NCBI RefSeq assembly: GCF_018139645.1
Contig: NZ_JAGSPM010000016.1
Coordinates: 1 to 51,074, forward strand
DNA from: Affinundibacterium baiyunense
GTDB lineage: Bacteria; Pseudomonadota; Gammaproteobacteria; Burkholderiales; Burkholderiaceae_D
DNA length: 51,074 bases
Direction of reading: 5' to 3'
This document shows positions 17,599 to 25,942 of this stretch, piece after piece. Within the stretch, counting starts at the first letter, position 1; the number at the start of each line of letters is the position of its first letter. Below the pieces are notes generated by a model. That model did not search any database, was not told the origin of the DNA, and worked only from the letters and a program-made list of their open reading frames with translations. Made by a program: the position numbers and the translations under genes.

Positions 17599-18252
17599 TT
17601 ACCAACTACGCATTAAACCAACCGCGAGACCTTCAAGTGCGAAATCTGCTTCATTTTCGTTGACAAAAATTGTTGAGAAGTCGGGGTTTTCAGGATGTAA
17701 TTCGATACCTGATGACGTCTTTACATAGCGTTTTACCGTAACGTCATCGCCAATGCGTGCAACGACGATTTGTCCATTGCGCGCGGTGTCGGTTTTCTTT
17801 ACAGCGAGTAAATCGCCATCCATGATGCCAATGTCGCGCATTGATAAGCCACGAACACGCAATAAGAAATCAGGTTTTGCTGAGAACAGAGAAGGATCTA
17901 CTTGATATGTTGATTCCACATGTTCTGTTGCTAAAATTGGAGATCCTGCGGCGACTCTACCGACCAGTGGTAAGCTCAATTGCATCAGCGCAGGATGAGG
18001 TAGTGCTAACTGTTGATTGGGCATCGCTCCGGCTAGTTCTGAGTCTCGCAAACGAATGCCGCGTGATGTGCCTGCAGCTATTTCAATCACACCTTTTCTG
18101 GCTAATGCTTGTAGATGCTCTTCCGCAGCGTTGGTTGATCGAAACCCTAATTCATTTGCAATTTCGGCACGGGTCGGTGGAAACCCTGTATTTTGAATGG
18201 CATCTTTAATTAGATTAAGAATTTGTTCTTGGCGAGCGGTGAGCTTGAGCAT
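17599..18252 (-). CDS. lexA: LexA repressor
   Basis: A 217-residue SOS repressor. The winged-helix DNA-binding domain (1-70) includes [21 protein letters not shown]. The self-cleavage site is Ala102-Gly103 (AAGSP), and the catalytic dyad is Ser137 (GLSMRDIGI) and Lys174 (VTVKRY). RecA-stimulated autocleavage relieves repression. The start at 18252 ([10 protein letters not shown]) matches the family. A longer frame from 18330 would put the SOS boxes inside the gene. Two SOS boxes lie just upstream, so the gene represses itself. Confidence 0.97.
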   Translation of the reverse strand: MLKLTARQEQILNLIKDAIQNTGFPPTRAEIANELGFRSTNAAEEHLQALARKGVIEIAAGTSRGIRLRDSELAGAMPNQQLALPHPALMQLSLPLVGRVAAGSPILATEHVESTYQVDPSLFSAKPDFLLRVRGLSMRDIGIMDGDLLAVKKTDTARNGQIVVARIGDDVTVKRYVKTSSGIELHPENPDFSTIFVNENEADFALEGLAVGLMRSW

Positions 18253-18268
18253 ATGAATTCCAATTAGG

Positions 18269-18301
18269 CTGTATGTATAAGCAGACTGTATTTTTATACA
18301 G
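18269..18301 (-). promoter_or_regulatory. Tandem LexA (SOS) boxes upstream of lexA
   Basis: Box 1 at 18286-18301 is CTGTATTTTTATACAG, a perfect CTGT-N8-ACAG. Box 2 at 18269-18284 is CTGT-N8-GCAG, one base off. They are separated by a single base and lie 17-49 bases before the lexA start, which suits autoregulation. Confidence 0.9.
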
Positions 18302-18451
18302 TGCGACTTTGAATGCAAGTGATTTTGCATTTTTTCTGCATATGCGGCGCTTAGTTGAGTGAGACCTCAGCAGAATTCGTGATTTTCAACACAAATGCGT
18401 GCCGAAAGCCACGATTTTTATGTGAGTTGCGAGGAGTAATATACTCCGGAC

Positions 18452-18480
18452 TTGATTGTGGTGCAAAAGTGCGTTATCAT
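18452..18480 (+). promoter_or_regulatory. Candidate promoter of the rpsF operon
   Basis: TTGATT (18452-18457), 17 bases, TATCAT (18475-18480). Transcription would start near 18487, giving a leader of about 65 bases before rpsF. Confidence 0.55.
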
Positions 18481-18496
18481 CGTGGGCTGTCCTCTT

Positions 18497-18535
18497 CCTG
18501 CACTCGTCTTGACGCCGAGGCAGGCTATATTTTTT
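18497..18535 (+). promoter_or_regulatory. Leader hairpin before rpsF, candidate r-protein autoregulation site
   Basis: CCTGC-A-CTCG (18497-18506) pairs with CGAG-GCAGG (18516-18524), with one bulged A and a 9-base loop. A T-rich run at 18530-18535 follows, then the rpsF ribosome site. It is either an attenuator or a binding site for the S6:S18 complex, which regulates this operon in many bacteria through a hairpin with a CCG element. A CCG is present at the loop/3' stem edge. The assignment is a suggestion only. Confidence 0.4.
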
Positions 18536-18552
18536 GTCCACAAGGAGAAATT

Positions 18553-18921
18553 ATGCGTCATTATGAAATCGTATTTATCGTACATCCCGATCAAAGCGAG
18601 CAAGTGCCTGCGATGATCGAACGTTACAAAGCTACTGTAACAACACGTGGTGGCCAAGTTCACCGTGTTGAAGATTGGGGCCGTCGTCAATTGGCTTACA
18701 TGATTCAAAAATTGGCTAAAGCTCACTATGTTTGCATGAACATTGAGTGCGACGCTGAAACTTTGCTCGAATTGGAAACAGCATTCAAATTTAATGATGC
18801 GGTTTTGCGTCACTTGACAGTGAAAATGAAAAAAGCAGAAACAGCTCCTTCTCCAATGATGAAGTCTGTGCAGAAAGAAGATTCTGCTAAGGCACAACGC
18901 GTAGAAGCGCCAGCAGCTTAA
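18553..18921 (+). CDS. rpsF: 30S ribosomal protein S6
   Basis: A 122-residue S6 protein, which binds with S18 to the central domain of 16S rRNA. It begins [22 protein letters not shown], and the [15 protein letters not shown] core is typical. The C-terminal tail (about 100-122) is charged and not conserved. AAGGAG at 18542-18547 before ATG 18553 fixes the start. The open frame continues upstream to 18355 but without family similarity. First gene of rpsF-priB-rpsR-rplI. Confidence 0.97.
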   Translation: MRHYEIVFIVHPDQSEQVPAMIERYKATVTTRGGQVHRVEDWGRRQLAYMIQKLAKAHYVCMNIECDAETLLELETAFKFNDAVLRHLTVKMKKAETAPSPMMKSVQKEDSAKAQRVEAPAA

Positions 18922-18963
18922 TAATTTTGACTAAGAGCGTGTTAGGACTGTAGATATAAACTT

Positions 18964-19278
18964 GTGAATCAACTGAAAGTCGTTGCCACCGTAGTCGAGA
19001 AATCGATGTTGCGTTATACCCCAGCTGGGATTCCTATTGCAACAGCTACTTTGGTACATGCCTCTAAGCAAGAACAAGCAGGCGGCCAGCGCCAAGTTGA
19101 GTTTGAAATTCCAGCGATTGCAGCGGGTGAAATTTCAAAACGATTCTTGGAGATACAGTTAGGTGCAGCAATGGTATTTACAGGATTTTTAGCGCGTAAG
19201 AACCGCAACAGCAAAAGTATCGTTTTTCATGTGACTGAGTTTGAAGTCGTAAAAAACGAAACAAATTTACTAGATTAG
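18964..19278 (+). CDS. priB: Primosomal replication protein N (PriB)
   Basis: A 104-residue OB-fold single-strand DNA-binding protein that helps PriA restart stalled forks. MNQLKVVATVVEKSMLRYTPAGIP and EFEIPAIAAGEISKRF are the family pattern, related to short SSB proteins. The start codon is GTG at 18964. No strong Shine-Dalgarno sequence is seen. It lies between rpsF and rpsR, its usual place in beta- and gammaproteobacteria, and the gap to rpsR is nine bases. Confidence 0.92.
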   Translation: MNQLKVVATVVEKSMLRYTPAGIPIATATLVHASKQEQAGGQRQVEFEIPAIAAGEISKRFLEIQLGAAMVFTGFLARKNRNSKSIVFHVTEFEVVKNETNLLD

Positions 19279-19287
19279 GAGCCAAAA

Positions 19288-19572
19288 ATGGCATTCGGTA
19301 AAAAATTTGATAAAAGCAAATTGAAACAAAAGCGTCAGCAACAAAATCCTTTGTTCAAGCGTAAAAAATTCTGCCGCTTCTCAGCAGGTCATGTAGCTGC
19401 TGTTGACTACAAAGACATCGATACATTGAAAGATTTCATCCAAGAAAACGGCAAAATTATGCCTGCACGTTTGACTGGTACTAAAGCTTTGTATCAACGT
19501 CAAGTTGACACAGCAGTGAAGCGCGCACGCTATTTAGCGTTGTTGCCATACACTGATTTGCACACAGCGTAA
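19288..19572 (+). CDS. rpsR: 30S ribosomal protein S18
   Basis: A 94-residue S18 protein, partner of S6 on the platform of the 30S subunit. It has a basic N terminus, then [23 protein letters not shown] and the C-terminal [11 protein letters not shown] signature. A strong ribosome site (TTAGGAG) precedes the ATG. It is cotranscribed with rpsF, priB and rplI. Confidence 0.97.
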   Translation: MAFGKKFDKSKLKQKRQQQNPLFKRKKFCRFSAGHVAAVDYKDIDTLKDFIQENGKIMPARLTGTKALYQRQVDTAVKRARYLALLPYTDLHTA

Positions 19573-19609
19573 TTCATCGAATAACGCAGACAGAAATTAG
19601 GAGAAAAAA

Positions 19610-20062
19610 ATGCAAGTTATTTTGATGGATAAAGTCGTTAATCTCGGCAACTTGGGTGATGTAGTTCGTGTTAAAGATGGTTACGCTCGTAACTTCTTGA
19701 TCCCACAACGTATCGCTCGTCGTGCAACTGCAGCAGCGATCGCTGAATTTGAAGCGAAACGCGCTGAGTTGGAAAAAGCAGCAGCTGCGAAGTTGGCTGA
19801 AGCACAAGCACAAGGCGAGAAATTGAACGGTTTGACAGTTCAAATTTCTCAAAAAGCAGGTGTTGATGGTCGTTTGTTCGGTTCTGTAACAAACTTCGAC
19901 ATCGCTGAAGCGTTGACAAAACAAGGTTTCGCAGTTGAAAAAGCGCAAGTGCGTTTGCCAACTGGTCCTTTGAAAGCAACTGGCGACCATTCTGTTTCTG
20001 TGGCATTGCACACAGACGTAGTAGTGGACGTAATCGTTGCAGTTTTGGGCGAGCAAGCGTAA
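19610..20062 (+). CDS. rplI: 50S ribosomal protein L9
   Basis: A 150-residue L9 protein. The N-terminal rRNA-binding domain has [19 protein letters not shown] and [13 protein letters not shown] long Ala/Glu/Lys-rich helix (about 45-80) joins it to the C-terminal domain with DGRLFGSVT. Length and layout are standard. TTAGGAG lies before the ATG. Last gene of the operon, followed by a strong terminator. Confidence 0.97.
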   Translation: MQVILMDKVVNLGNLGDVVRVKDGYARNFLIPQRIARRATAAAIAEFEAKRAELEKAAAAKLAEAQAQGEKLNGLTVQISQKAGVDGRLFGSVTNFDIAEALTKQGFAVEKAQVRLPTGPLKATGDHSVSVALHTDVVVDVIVAVLGEQA

Positions 20063-20087
20063 TTCGTTCTCTTTGAGAGCAAAAAAG

Positions 20088-20113
20088 AAGCCGGGTTTTC
20101 CCGGCTTTTTTTA
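20088..20113 (+). terminator. Intrinsic terminator of the rpsF-rplI operon
   Basis: Stem AAGCCGGG (20088-20095) / CCCGGCTT (20100-20107) with a TTTT loop and a T run. Confidence 0.95.
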
Positions 20114-20232
20114 TGGGTAGATTGGCTTTATTAAAAGAGCTTGTGTATCTAGTATCGGTTCGAAAGAATCACTATTTTGAATGCGATGAATGCCACACTT
20201 CTTCTATTTTTGCGTTCGAATAAAAAGGTATA

Positions 20233-21630
20233 ATGCGCACCATGAAACAAGCACCTGATCCTCAGCTAGACTCACTCCGTGTTCCACCTCATTCCATCGA
20301 AGCAGAGCAATCTGTCTTGGGTGGCTTGCTGCTGGATAATGCCGCTTGGGATAGGATCGCGGACTTTATCGGTGAAGAGGATTTCTATCGATTCGACCAT
20401 CGTTTAATTTTTCAAGCGATTGTCAAACTGATTAACTCTTCGCGGCCAGCTGACGTTATTACCGTATTTGATTTTCTCAATGCAGCAGGAAAAGCTGATG
20501 ATGCAGGCGGATTAACTTACCTGAATGCCTTAGCGCAAAACACGCCATCTGCGGCAAATATTCGTCGTTATGCCGAGATTGTTCGAGATCGCGGTGTGTT
20601 GCGTAAGTTGATTACAGCCGCCGATGAAATTGCCGGACAAGCTTTGAATCCGCAAGGTAAAGAAGTCAAGCAAATGCTGGATGAAGCGGAAGCGAAGATT
20701 TTTGCGATTGCTGAAGAGGGCGCGCGTGGCGCTCAAGGCTTTCAAGCGATTCAACCTTTGCTCACGCAAGTTGTTGAACGTATTGATGAATTATATAACC
20801 GTGATCACACCAGTGATATTACGGGGGTACCGACCGGATTTGTCGATCTGGATCGTATGACTTCTGGTTTGCAGCCAGGGGATTTAATTATTGTTGCAGG
20901 TCGTCCATCGATGGGTAAGACTGCATTTTCGATCAATATTGGTGAGAATGTAGCGATTGATAGTGGCTTGCCTGTCGCCGTGTTTTCCATGGAGATGGGC
21001 GGCGCTCAGTTAGCAATGCGTATGTTGGGTTCGGTTGGTAAGTTGGATCAGCATCGATTACGTACCGGACGATTAATTGATGAAGACTGGCCACGTCTGA
21101 CTTATGCCATTCAAAAAATGAATGAAGCGCAGTTTTACATCGATGAGACGCCAGCATTAAGTTCAATTGAGTTGCGCGCTCGTTCGCGTCGTTTGTCGCG
21201 CCAGTGTGGCAAGTTAGGTTTAATTATTATCGATTACTTGCAGTTGATGGCAGGTAATTCAGGTGGCGAGAATCGTGCGACCGAGATTTCAGAAATTTCT
21301 CGAAGTATGAAAGGTTTGGCGAAAGAACTGGGTTGTCCAGTCATTGCTTTGTCGCAGCTAAACCGCTCATTGGAACAACGCCCCAATAAGCGTCCTGTTA
21401 TGTCAGATTTGCGCGAATCAGGTGCGATTGAGCAAGATGCTGACGTTATTTTGTTTATTTATCGCGATCAGGTTTATAACCCCGATTCGCCAGATAAAGG
21501 CACCGCTGAGATCATTATTGGTAAGCAACGTAATGGCCCGATTGGCAGCGTCCGTTTAAGCTTCTTGGGGGAATATACCAAGTTCGATAATTACATTGGT
21601 TCCTTATCGATTTATGGTGATAATGAGTAA
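20233..21630 (+). CDS. dnaB: Replicative DNA helicase DnaB
   Basis: A hexameric 5'-3' helicase of the replication fork, 465 residues (462 if the second ATG at 20242 is used). The N-terminal domain carries VPPHSIEAEQSVLGGLLLD. The RecA-like ATPase has Walker A GRPSMGKT (Lys near 229), IIIDYLQLM as the Walker B region, and the arginine-finger region near the C terminus. There is no intein. The ribosome site is weak. A TATAAT sits over the first ATG, which slightly favours the second ATG for a transcript starting here. dnaB commonly follows rplI. Confidence 0.96.
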   Translation: MRTMKQAPDPQLDSLRVPPHSIEAEQSVLGGLLLDNAAWDRIADFIGEEDFYRFDHRLIFQAIVKLINSSRPADVITVFDFLNAAGKADDAGGLTYLNALAQNTPSAANIRRYAEIVRDRGVLRKLITAADEIAGQALNPQGKEVKQMLDEAEAKIFAIAEEGARGAQGFQAIQPLLTQVVERIDELYNRDHTSDITGVPTGFVDLDRMTSGLQPGDLIIVAGRPSMGKTAFSINIGENVAIDSGLPVAVFSMEMGGAQLAMRMLGSVGKLDQHRLRTGRLIDEDWPRLTYAIQKMNEAQFYIDETPALSSIELRARSRRLSRQCGKLGLIIIDYLQLMAGNSGGENRATEISEISRSMKGLAKELGCPVIALSQLNRSLEQRPNKRPVMSDLRESGAIEQDADVILFIYRDQVYNPDSPDKGTAEIIIGKQRNGPIGSVRLSFLGEYTKFDNYIGSLSIYGDNE

Positions 21631-21748
21631 TTTGTTTTTAGTTTTTATGTAGTAATTGGCAGTAACCACTAAGTCAGATGATCTCGGTAATCGGTAAAGC
21701 GGTATATCGAGACTTAATATAAAAATTTTCTATTTTCAGGGAAATAAC

Positions 21749-22375
21749 ATGTTCGGACGATTAATGCCCACAGAGGGTAAATTTTTTGATCTCTTCAATC
21801 AACACGCAGATTTATGTGTGAAAGGTTCGAAAGAGATGGTCGCGTTGATGACCAATTTTGACGATTTGGAAATTCGTGTACATGCGATTGAAGGTATTGA
21901 GAAGCAAGCTGACACCGTTACCTACACGGCAATTGAATTGTTGCACAAAACCTTTATTACGCCGATCGATCGCGATGATATTCACAAATTGATCACCAAG
22001 ATGGATGACATTTTGGATTTGTTGGAAGATGCGGCGCAGACAATTTCTCTTTACGATATTCGTGAAATTACACCAGAAGCACAACGTTTAGCAGAGCTAT
22101 GCTTGGCATGTTCACTAAAAGTGAAAGATGCCGTTGGTCTATTGCATAACATGGATAACTCACGTCAAATTTTGACAATTTGCGAAGAAATTGATCGTTT
22201 GGAATCTGATGCAGATCACGTGATGCGTGCTGCGATGTCGAAGTTGTTCCGTGATGAACCAGATGTACGTAACTTGATTAAGCTGAAGGCGATCTACGAG
22301 ATTTTAGAAACCGTCACGGATCGTTGCGAAGATGTGGCGAACATCATTGAAGGCATTATTGTTGAAAACGCATAA
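21749..22375 (+). CDS. DUF47 / PhoU-like protein of a Pit phosphate system
   Basis: A 208-residue all-helical protein of the DUF47 family (TIGR00153), structurally related to PhoU. Features include GRLMPTEGKFFDLFNQHA at the N terminus, TPIDRDDIHKLITKMDDILDLLEDA with metal-binding acidic residues, and the tail ILETVTDRCEDVANIIEGI. These proteins are coded next to Pit transporters and are thought to regulate them. Here the pit gene follows 71 bases later. It is soluble and cytosolic by sequence. Confidence 0.88.
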   Translation: MFGRLMPTEGKFFDLFNQHADLCVKGSKEMVALMTNFDDLEIRVHAIEGIEKQADTVTYTAIELLHKTFITPIDRDDIHKLITKMDDILDLLEDAAQTISLYDIREITPEAQRLAELCLACSLKVKDAVGLLHNMDNSRQILTICEEIDRLESDADHVMRAAMSKLFRDEPDVRNLIKLKAIYEILETVTDRCEDVANIIEGIIVENA

Positions 22376-22446
22376 ATACTTGCCCTTTAATCTGTTTGTC
22401 TTTTGCATTGTCTAATCGATGATGCGTAAAAAGAAAGTTCACATCT

Positions 22447-23457
22447 ATGGAAACTTTAAATCCGACTTTGACGGTCATCATTATATTGGTGATCCTCGCA
22501 TTGCTTTTTGATTTTATGAATGGTTTTCACGACGCCGCAAATGCGATTGCGACCGTCGTGTCTACTGGTGTATTAAAACCTGGTCAAGCTGTGGCAATGG
22601 CAGCGCTATTCAACGTGTTAGCTTTTTTTGTGTTCAGTTTATCCGTCGCTAAAACGATAGGTAAGGGGACAATCGAGCCATCGGTGATTGATCACTATGT
22701 CATTTTTGGCGCTCTGATTGGTGCTTTGTTTTGGAACCTTGTCACTTGGTATTTTGGTATTCCATCCTCTTCTTCCCACGCTTTGATTGGTGGTTTGATT
22801 GGTGCTGCGGTCGCAAAAGGTGGTACAGACACTTTGATCGCGAGTGGTTTGTACAAAATCATCTCATTCATCGTATTGTCACCGCTTTTGGGATTTGTAC
22901 TTGGATCACTAATGATGCTCATTGTATCGTGGCTTTTTGTGAAATCAACGCCAAATAAGGTTGATAAGTGGTTCCGTCGATTGCAATTGGTTTCTGCTTC
23001 CGTATTTAGCCTTGGTCATGGTGGTAATGATGCGCAGAAGACTATGGCGATTATTTGGATGCTGTTAATTGCGACAGGTTATTCTAATGCGTCTGATGCA
23101 GCGCCTCCGGCATGGGTTGTTTACTCCTGCTATGCAGCGATTGGTTTCGGCACTTTGTTTGGTGGTTGGCGTATCGTCAAAACGATGGGGCAGAAAATTA
23201 CCAAGTTAAAGCCAGTTGGTGGTTTTTGTGCAGAAACTGGTGGTGCAGCAACCTTAATTTTTGCAACGATTTTTGGTATCCCTGTATCGACAACGCACAC
23301 CATTACTGGCGCGATTGTTGGGGTTGGTTCGGCGCAAAAAATGTCCGCAGTTCGATGGGGTGTTGCGGGTAACATTGTTTGGGCTTGGATTTTGACTATT
23401 CCAGCTTCTGCTTTTGTGGCAGCGATTGCCTGGTGGGTGGGTACAAAAATTTTGTAA
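22447..23457 (+). CDS. pit: Low-affinity inorganic phosphate transporter (Pit family)
   Basis: A 336-residue membrane protein with about nine to ten hydrophobic helices. The inverted-repeat signatures of PiT carriers are present: GFHDAANAIATVVSTGVL near residue 26 and LGHGGNDAQKTMAIIW near 188. It imports phosphate as a metal-phosphate complex using the proton gradient. It is shorter than E. coli PitA (about 500 residues) and matches the compact form found with a DUF47 partner. The preceding gene is that partner. A strong terminator follows. Confidence 0.92.
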   Translation: METLNPTLTVIIILVILALLFDFMNGFHDAANAIATVVSTGVLKPGQAVAMAALFNVLAFFVFSLSVAKTIGKGTIEPSVIDHYVIFGALIGALFWNLVTWYFGIPSSSSHALIGGLIGAAVAKGGTDTLIASGLYKIISFIVLSPLLGFVLGSLMMLIVSWLFVKSTPNKVDKWFRRLQLVSASVFSLGHGGNDAQKTMAIIWMLLIATGYSNASDAAPPAWVVYSCYAAIGFGTLFGGWRIVKTMGQKITKLKPVGGFCAETGGAATLIFATIFGIPVSTTHTITGAIVGVGSAQKMSAVRWGVAGNIVWAWILTIPASAFVAAIAWWVGTKIL

Positions 23458-23470
23458 TCTGTCCGCTTGA

Positions 23471-23502
23471 AAAAAATCCCAGACATGTCTGGGATTTTTT
23501 TT
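23471..23502. terminator. Bidirectional intrinsic terminator between pit and the response regulator
   Basis: Perfect palindrome AATCCCAGACA/TGTCTGGGATT (23475-23496), with A and T runs outside. It can serve both convergent transcripts. Confidence 0.93.
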
Positions 23503-23542
23503 GTCTTTGAATTGACGTTAATATCTTTGATTTTGAGACTGA

Positions 23543-24301
23543 CTACATTTGTTTAAACAAATGGACGAAACTACGACTCACTTCGAGTTTTTCTGTCAAC
23601 CCTTTTATTTGTACTAAGTGTCTGCCACGCATATCTCTAACCACACCAGAAATCGCTTTTGAGTTGACTAAGGTTGACCGATGAATTTGCCAAAATAAAT
23701 GTGGATCAAGTTCTTCCGCTAAATCGCGCACTGGTTTGCGGATTAAGGCCTCATAAGTTGCGGTTTGAACGCGCGTGTATTTTTCGTCTGATTGAAAAAA
23801 TAGAATATCTTCAACTGGAATCAGTCGTAATTCTTGGCCAATAGAGGCTTGTATCCATTGTAGATAATTCGGCTTGGGTGCAATGCCTAGCTGTTTCGCA
23901 AGTTGCGCCAGCATATTGCTCATATCATTTGGTTCTGCCGCTGTATTTAAACGTACTTTTAGGCGTTCTACTGTTTTACTCAAGCGATCGGTATCTGCAG
24001 GCTTTAAGACATAATCAACCGCACCTTGTTCAAACGCTTCAACTGCATATTGATCATAAGCGGTAATGAAAACGATGTGTGCTTTTGTGCCGATTTCTTT
24101 TGCTGCTTCCAGGCCTGTTTTTGCAGGCATGCGAATATCTAAAAAAGCGAGATCGGGCTTGTGGGCCTCGACTAACTGGATGGCTTCCTCGCCATTTTTT
24201 GCCTCATCTAGAATTTCTAGTTCGGGCCATACTTGTTGCAAGCGCAGACGCAATTGGTCGCGCATCAATCTCTCATCATCAGCAATAATCGCAGTAGGCA
24301 T
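23543..24301 (-). CDS. LytTR-family response regulator
   Basis: A 252-residue regulator: receiver domain (1-120) with Asp8-Asp9, phospho-acceptor Asp55 in LAFLDIRMP, Thr80 and Lys100 in VLKP, then a LytTR DNA-binding domain (about 150-252) with EDILFFQSDEKYTRV and FWQIHRSTLVN. It is of the AlgR/LytR type. It follows the gene for a LytS/YehU-type histidine kinase by 33 bases on the same strand, so they form a two-component pair. Target genes are not evident from the window. Confidence 0.92.
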   Translation of the reverse strand: MPTAIIADDERLMRDQLRLRLQQVWPELEILDEAKNGEEAIQLVEAHKPDLAFLDIRMPAKTGLEAAKEIGTKAHIVFITAYDQYAVEAFEQGAVDYVLKPADTDRLSKTVERLKVRLNTAAEPNDMSNMLAQLAKQLGIAPKPNYLQWIQASIGQELRLIPVEDILFFQSDEKYTRVQTATYEALIRKPVRDLAEELDPHLFWQIHRSTLVNSKAISGVVRDMRGRHLVQIKGLTEKLEVSRSFVHLFKQM

Positions 24302-24334
24302 GTTTTTCTCTTTCTTCGTCTATCTTATCAATGG

Positions 24335-25702
24335 TTATTTCGCAATTTCGTAAGGAAGCTCTATGGTAACGCAGACGCCATTAGGCTTGTTAGGAGAAAT
24401 AATCATTTGTGCTTTATCTTTATAAATTAATTTAAGTCGCTCGCGAATATTTTGTAAGCCTAAGCCAGTACCGTTACTCGGTACCGCGCCGAAACCTAAA
24501 CCATCATCGGTCACGCTAACGCGCAATTTATCTTGAATTAATTCTGCGCGGAATTGCAGAGTACCGCCTTCAGCTTTGACTTCTAAACCATGCTTGATAG
24601 CGTTCTCGACGAGGGACTGCAACATCATTGGTGGGAAACTCGCTTTTCTCAATTCTTCAGGCATGATGAAGTCGATATTCAGGCGCTCTTCCATGCGCAT
24701 TTTTAGTAATTCTAAGTAGGATTTGACCATGTCGGCTTCGCGACCTAGATTTGTTTTTGCCGCGTTTTCGCGCATTTGTGGCAATACGGCTCTTAAATAC
24801 GCGATCAAGCTACGTTGCATTTTTGCGGCACGTGGCGGATCGGTTTCAATTAAGAACTCGACGGAAGCGAGCGTGTTAAATAAGAAATGCGGCTCAACTT
24901 GTGCTTGCATCATTTGCATCTGCGCTTCACTTACTTGACGTAGCAGGGATTCACGTTCAGCGGTAGCGTTTGCTTCTTTGGCCTTTTCTTCTGCGCGGAC
25001 TTTGCCACCTAGTAAAGCCTTCATGCCGAACAAGCCAAATACAAGTAGCAGCACGAAATTTTGAAACCAGCGTGATGATTTTGTTTTCTCTTCATCGGTC
25101 GCTTCGGCAGCGGCATCTGCTGCCGCGCGTTCCATTTCTGCGCGAATTTCTCTAGCTAATTCTTTCGGTAACTTGATGTGGACATCATCTTTGCCAAACG
25201 TAATTCCAGGTAATTCTGAGTTTTGCTTGGCCTCCGGTAAATCACTAACCGCTGATTCAATTTTAGACGCTACTTTTTCTTGGTTTTCATCAATGATTTG
25301 CCAACCAGAGCCATCAATTTCCACACGTTTGTCGCTACCAATCTTCTCTGGTGCTTTGATTCGAATACCCGTGTTGTCAATCTCAATTTTTTTGTCATCT
25401 ATGGTGACGCTATTGCTTGATGCGGCATTCTTTGAAGCTGTTTTCTTTTGTACTTTTTTAACTTGTTTAGGTTCGTCGGGGGAGAAAAAAGTATTTTGAA
25501 TAATATCTGCGGAAGCAAGCAATAACACTGCGAAGAGAAAAAACTTCCACCAAGAGAGTTTGCTTACCCAGGTCGCTGTTTTGTCGAAGGCAAAATTTAG
25601 CCAAGTCAAGGTATTACGTGTGACTAGTTTGATGGTTTCTATTGTTTTGGGATCCATTTTGGCTAACGGTGATTGATTGAAATGGGCGCTATACGCATTC
25701 AC
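24335..25702 (-). CDS. LytS/YehU-type sensor histidine kinase with extracytoplasmic domain
   Basis: A 455-residue kinase. Membrane helices lie at about 52-70 and 214-233, so residues about 71-210 should face the periplasm. That region has short repeated strands such as KKIEIDNTGIRIK and KRVEIDGSGWQII that I cannot assign to a known sensor domain. The cytoplasmic part has the PF06580-type core: His272 in QVEPHFLFNTLAS, N box with Asn367 in LVENAIKHGL, and G boxes DDGLGFG and GTGLGLQNIRERL. The start may instead be ATG 25657 (15 residues shorter). Neither start has a clear ribosome site. Paired with the LytTR regulator downstream. Confidence 0.88.
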   Translation of the reverse strand: MNAYSAHFNQSPLAKMDPKTIETIKLVTRNTLTWLNFAFDKTATWVSKLSWWKFFLFAVLLLASADIIQNTFFSPDEPKQVKKVQKKTASKNAASSNSVTIDDKKIEIDNTGIRIKAPEKIGSDKRVEIDGSGWQIIDENQEKVASKIESAVSDLPEAKQNSELPGITFGKDDVHIKLPKELAREIRAEMERAAADAAAEATDEEKTKSSRWFQNFVLLLVFGLFGMKALLGGKVRAEEKAKEANATAERESLLRQVSEAQMQMMQAQVEPHFLFNTLASVEFLIETDPPRAAKMQRSLIAYLRAVLPQMRENAAKTNLGREADMVKSYLELLKMRMEERLNIDFIMPEELRKASFPPMMLQSLVENAIKHGLEVKAEGGTLQFRAELIQDKLRVSVTDDGLGFGAVPSNGTGLGLQNIRERLKLIYKDKAQMIISPNKPNGVCVTIELPYEIAK

Positions 25703-25942
25703 TAGAACCGATGTGGCGGTATTTATATTTGTACTTTATCGGAATGCTTAAGCGAAGGTGCGCAAAATGCGATGATCTGACAAATCACGGGTATAGAATG
25801 AAAATATCGATCTACATTATTTGTCGGGGCATTAGATCGATTTTCTTGGATTGATCTATGTGCTATGAATTGATAAATGCGTTTTAGTAACAGTCACATT
25901 CTCATGTATCTGTAATGTGAATCGACTGGTCTAATTTAAGCA

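Noticed and set aside
17254..17663. Two short plus-strand frames between the DUF962 gene and lexA
   Set aside because: One crosses a bidirectional terminator and runs into lexA antisense. No ribosome site or family resemblance.
18355..18552. Possible 66-residue N-terminal extension of S6
   Set aside because: The family starts at MRHYEIVF, a strong ribosome site precedes ATG 18553, and the extension crosses the promoter and hairpin.
25703..25942. Inverted repeat TCACATT / AATGTGA at about 25896-25922 considered as the terminator of the EAL gene
   Set aside because: No T run follows on the minus strand, and the loop is long; left unassigned.
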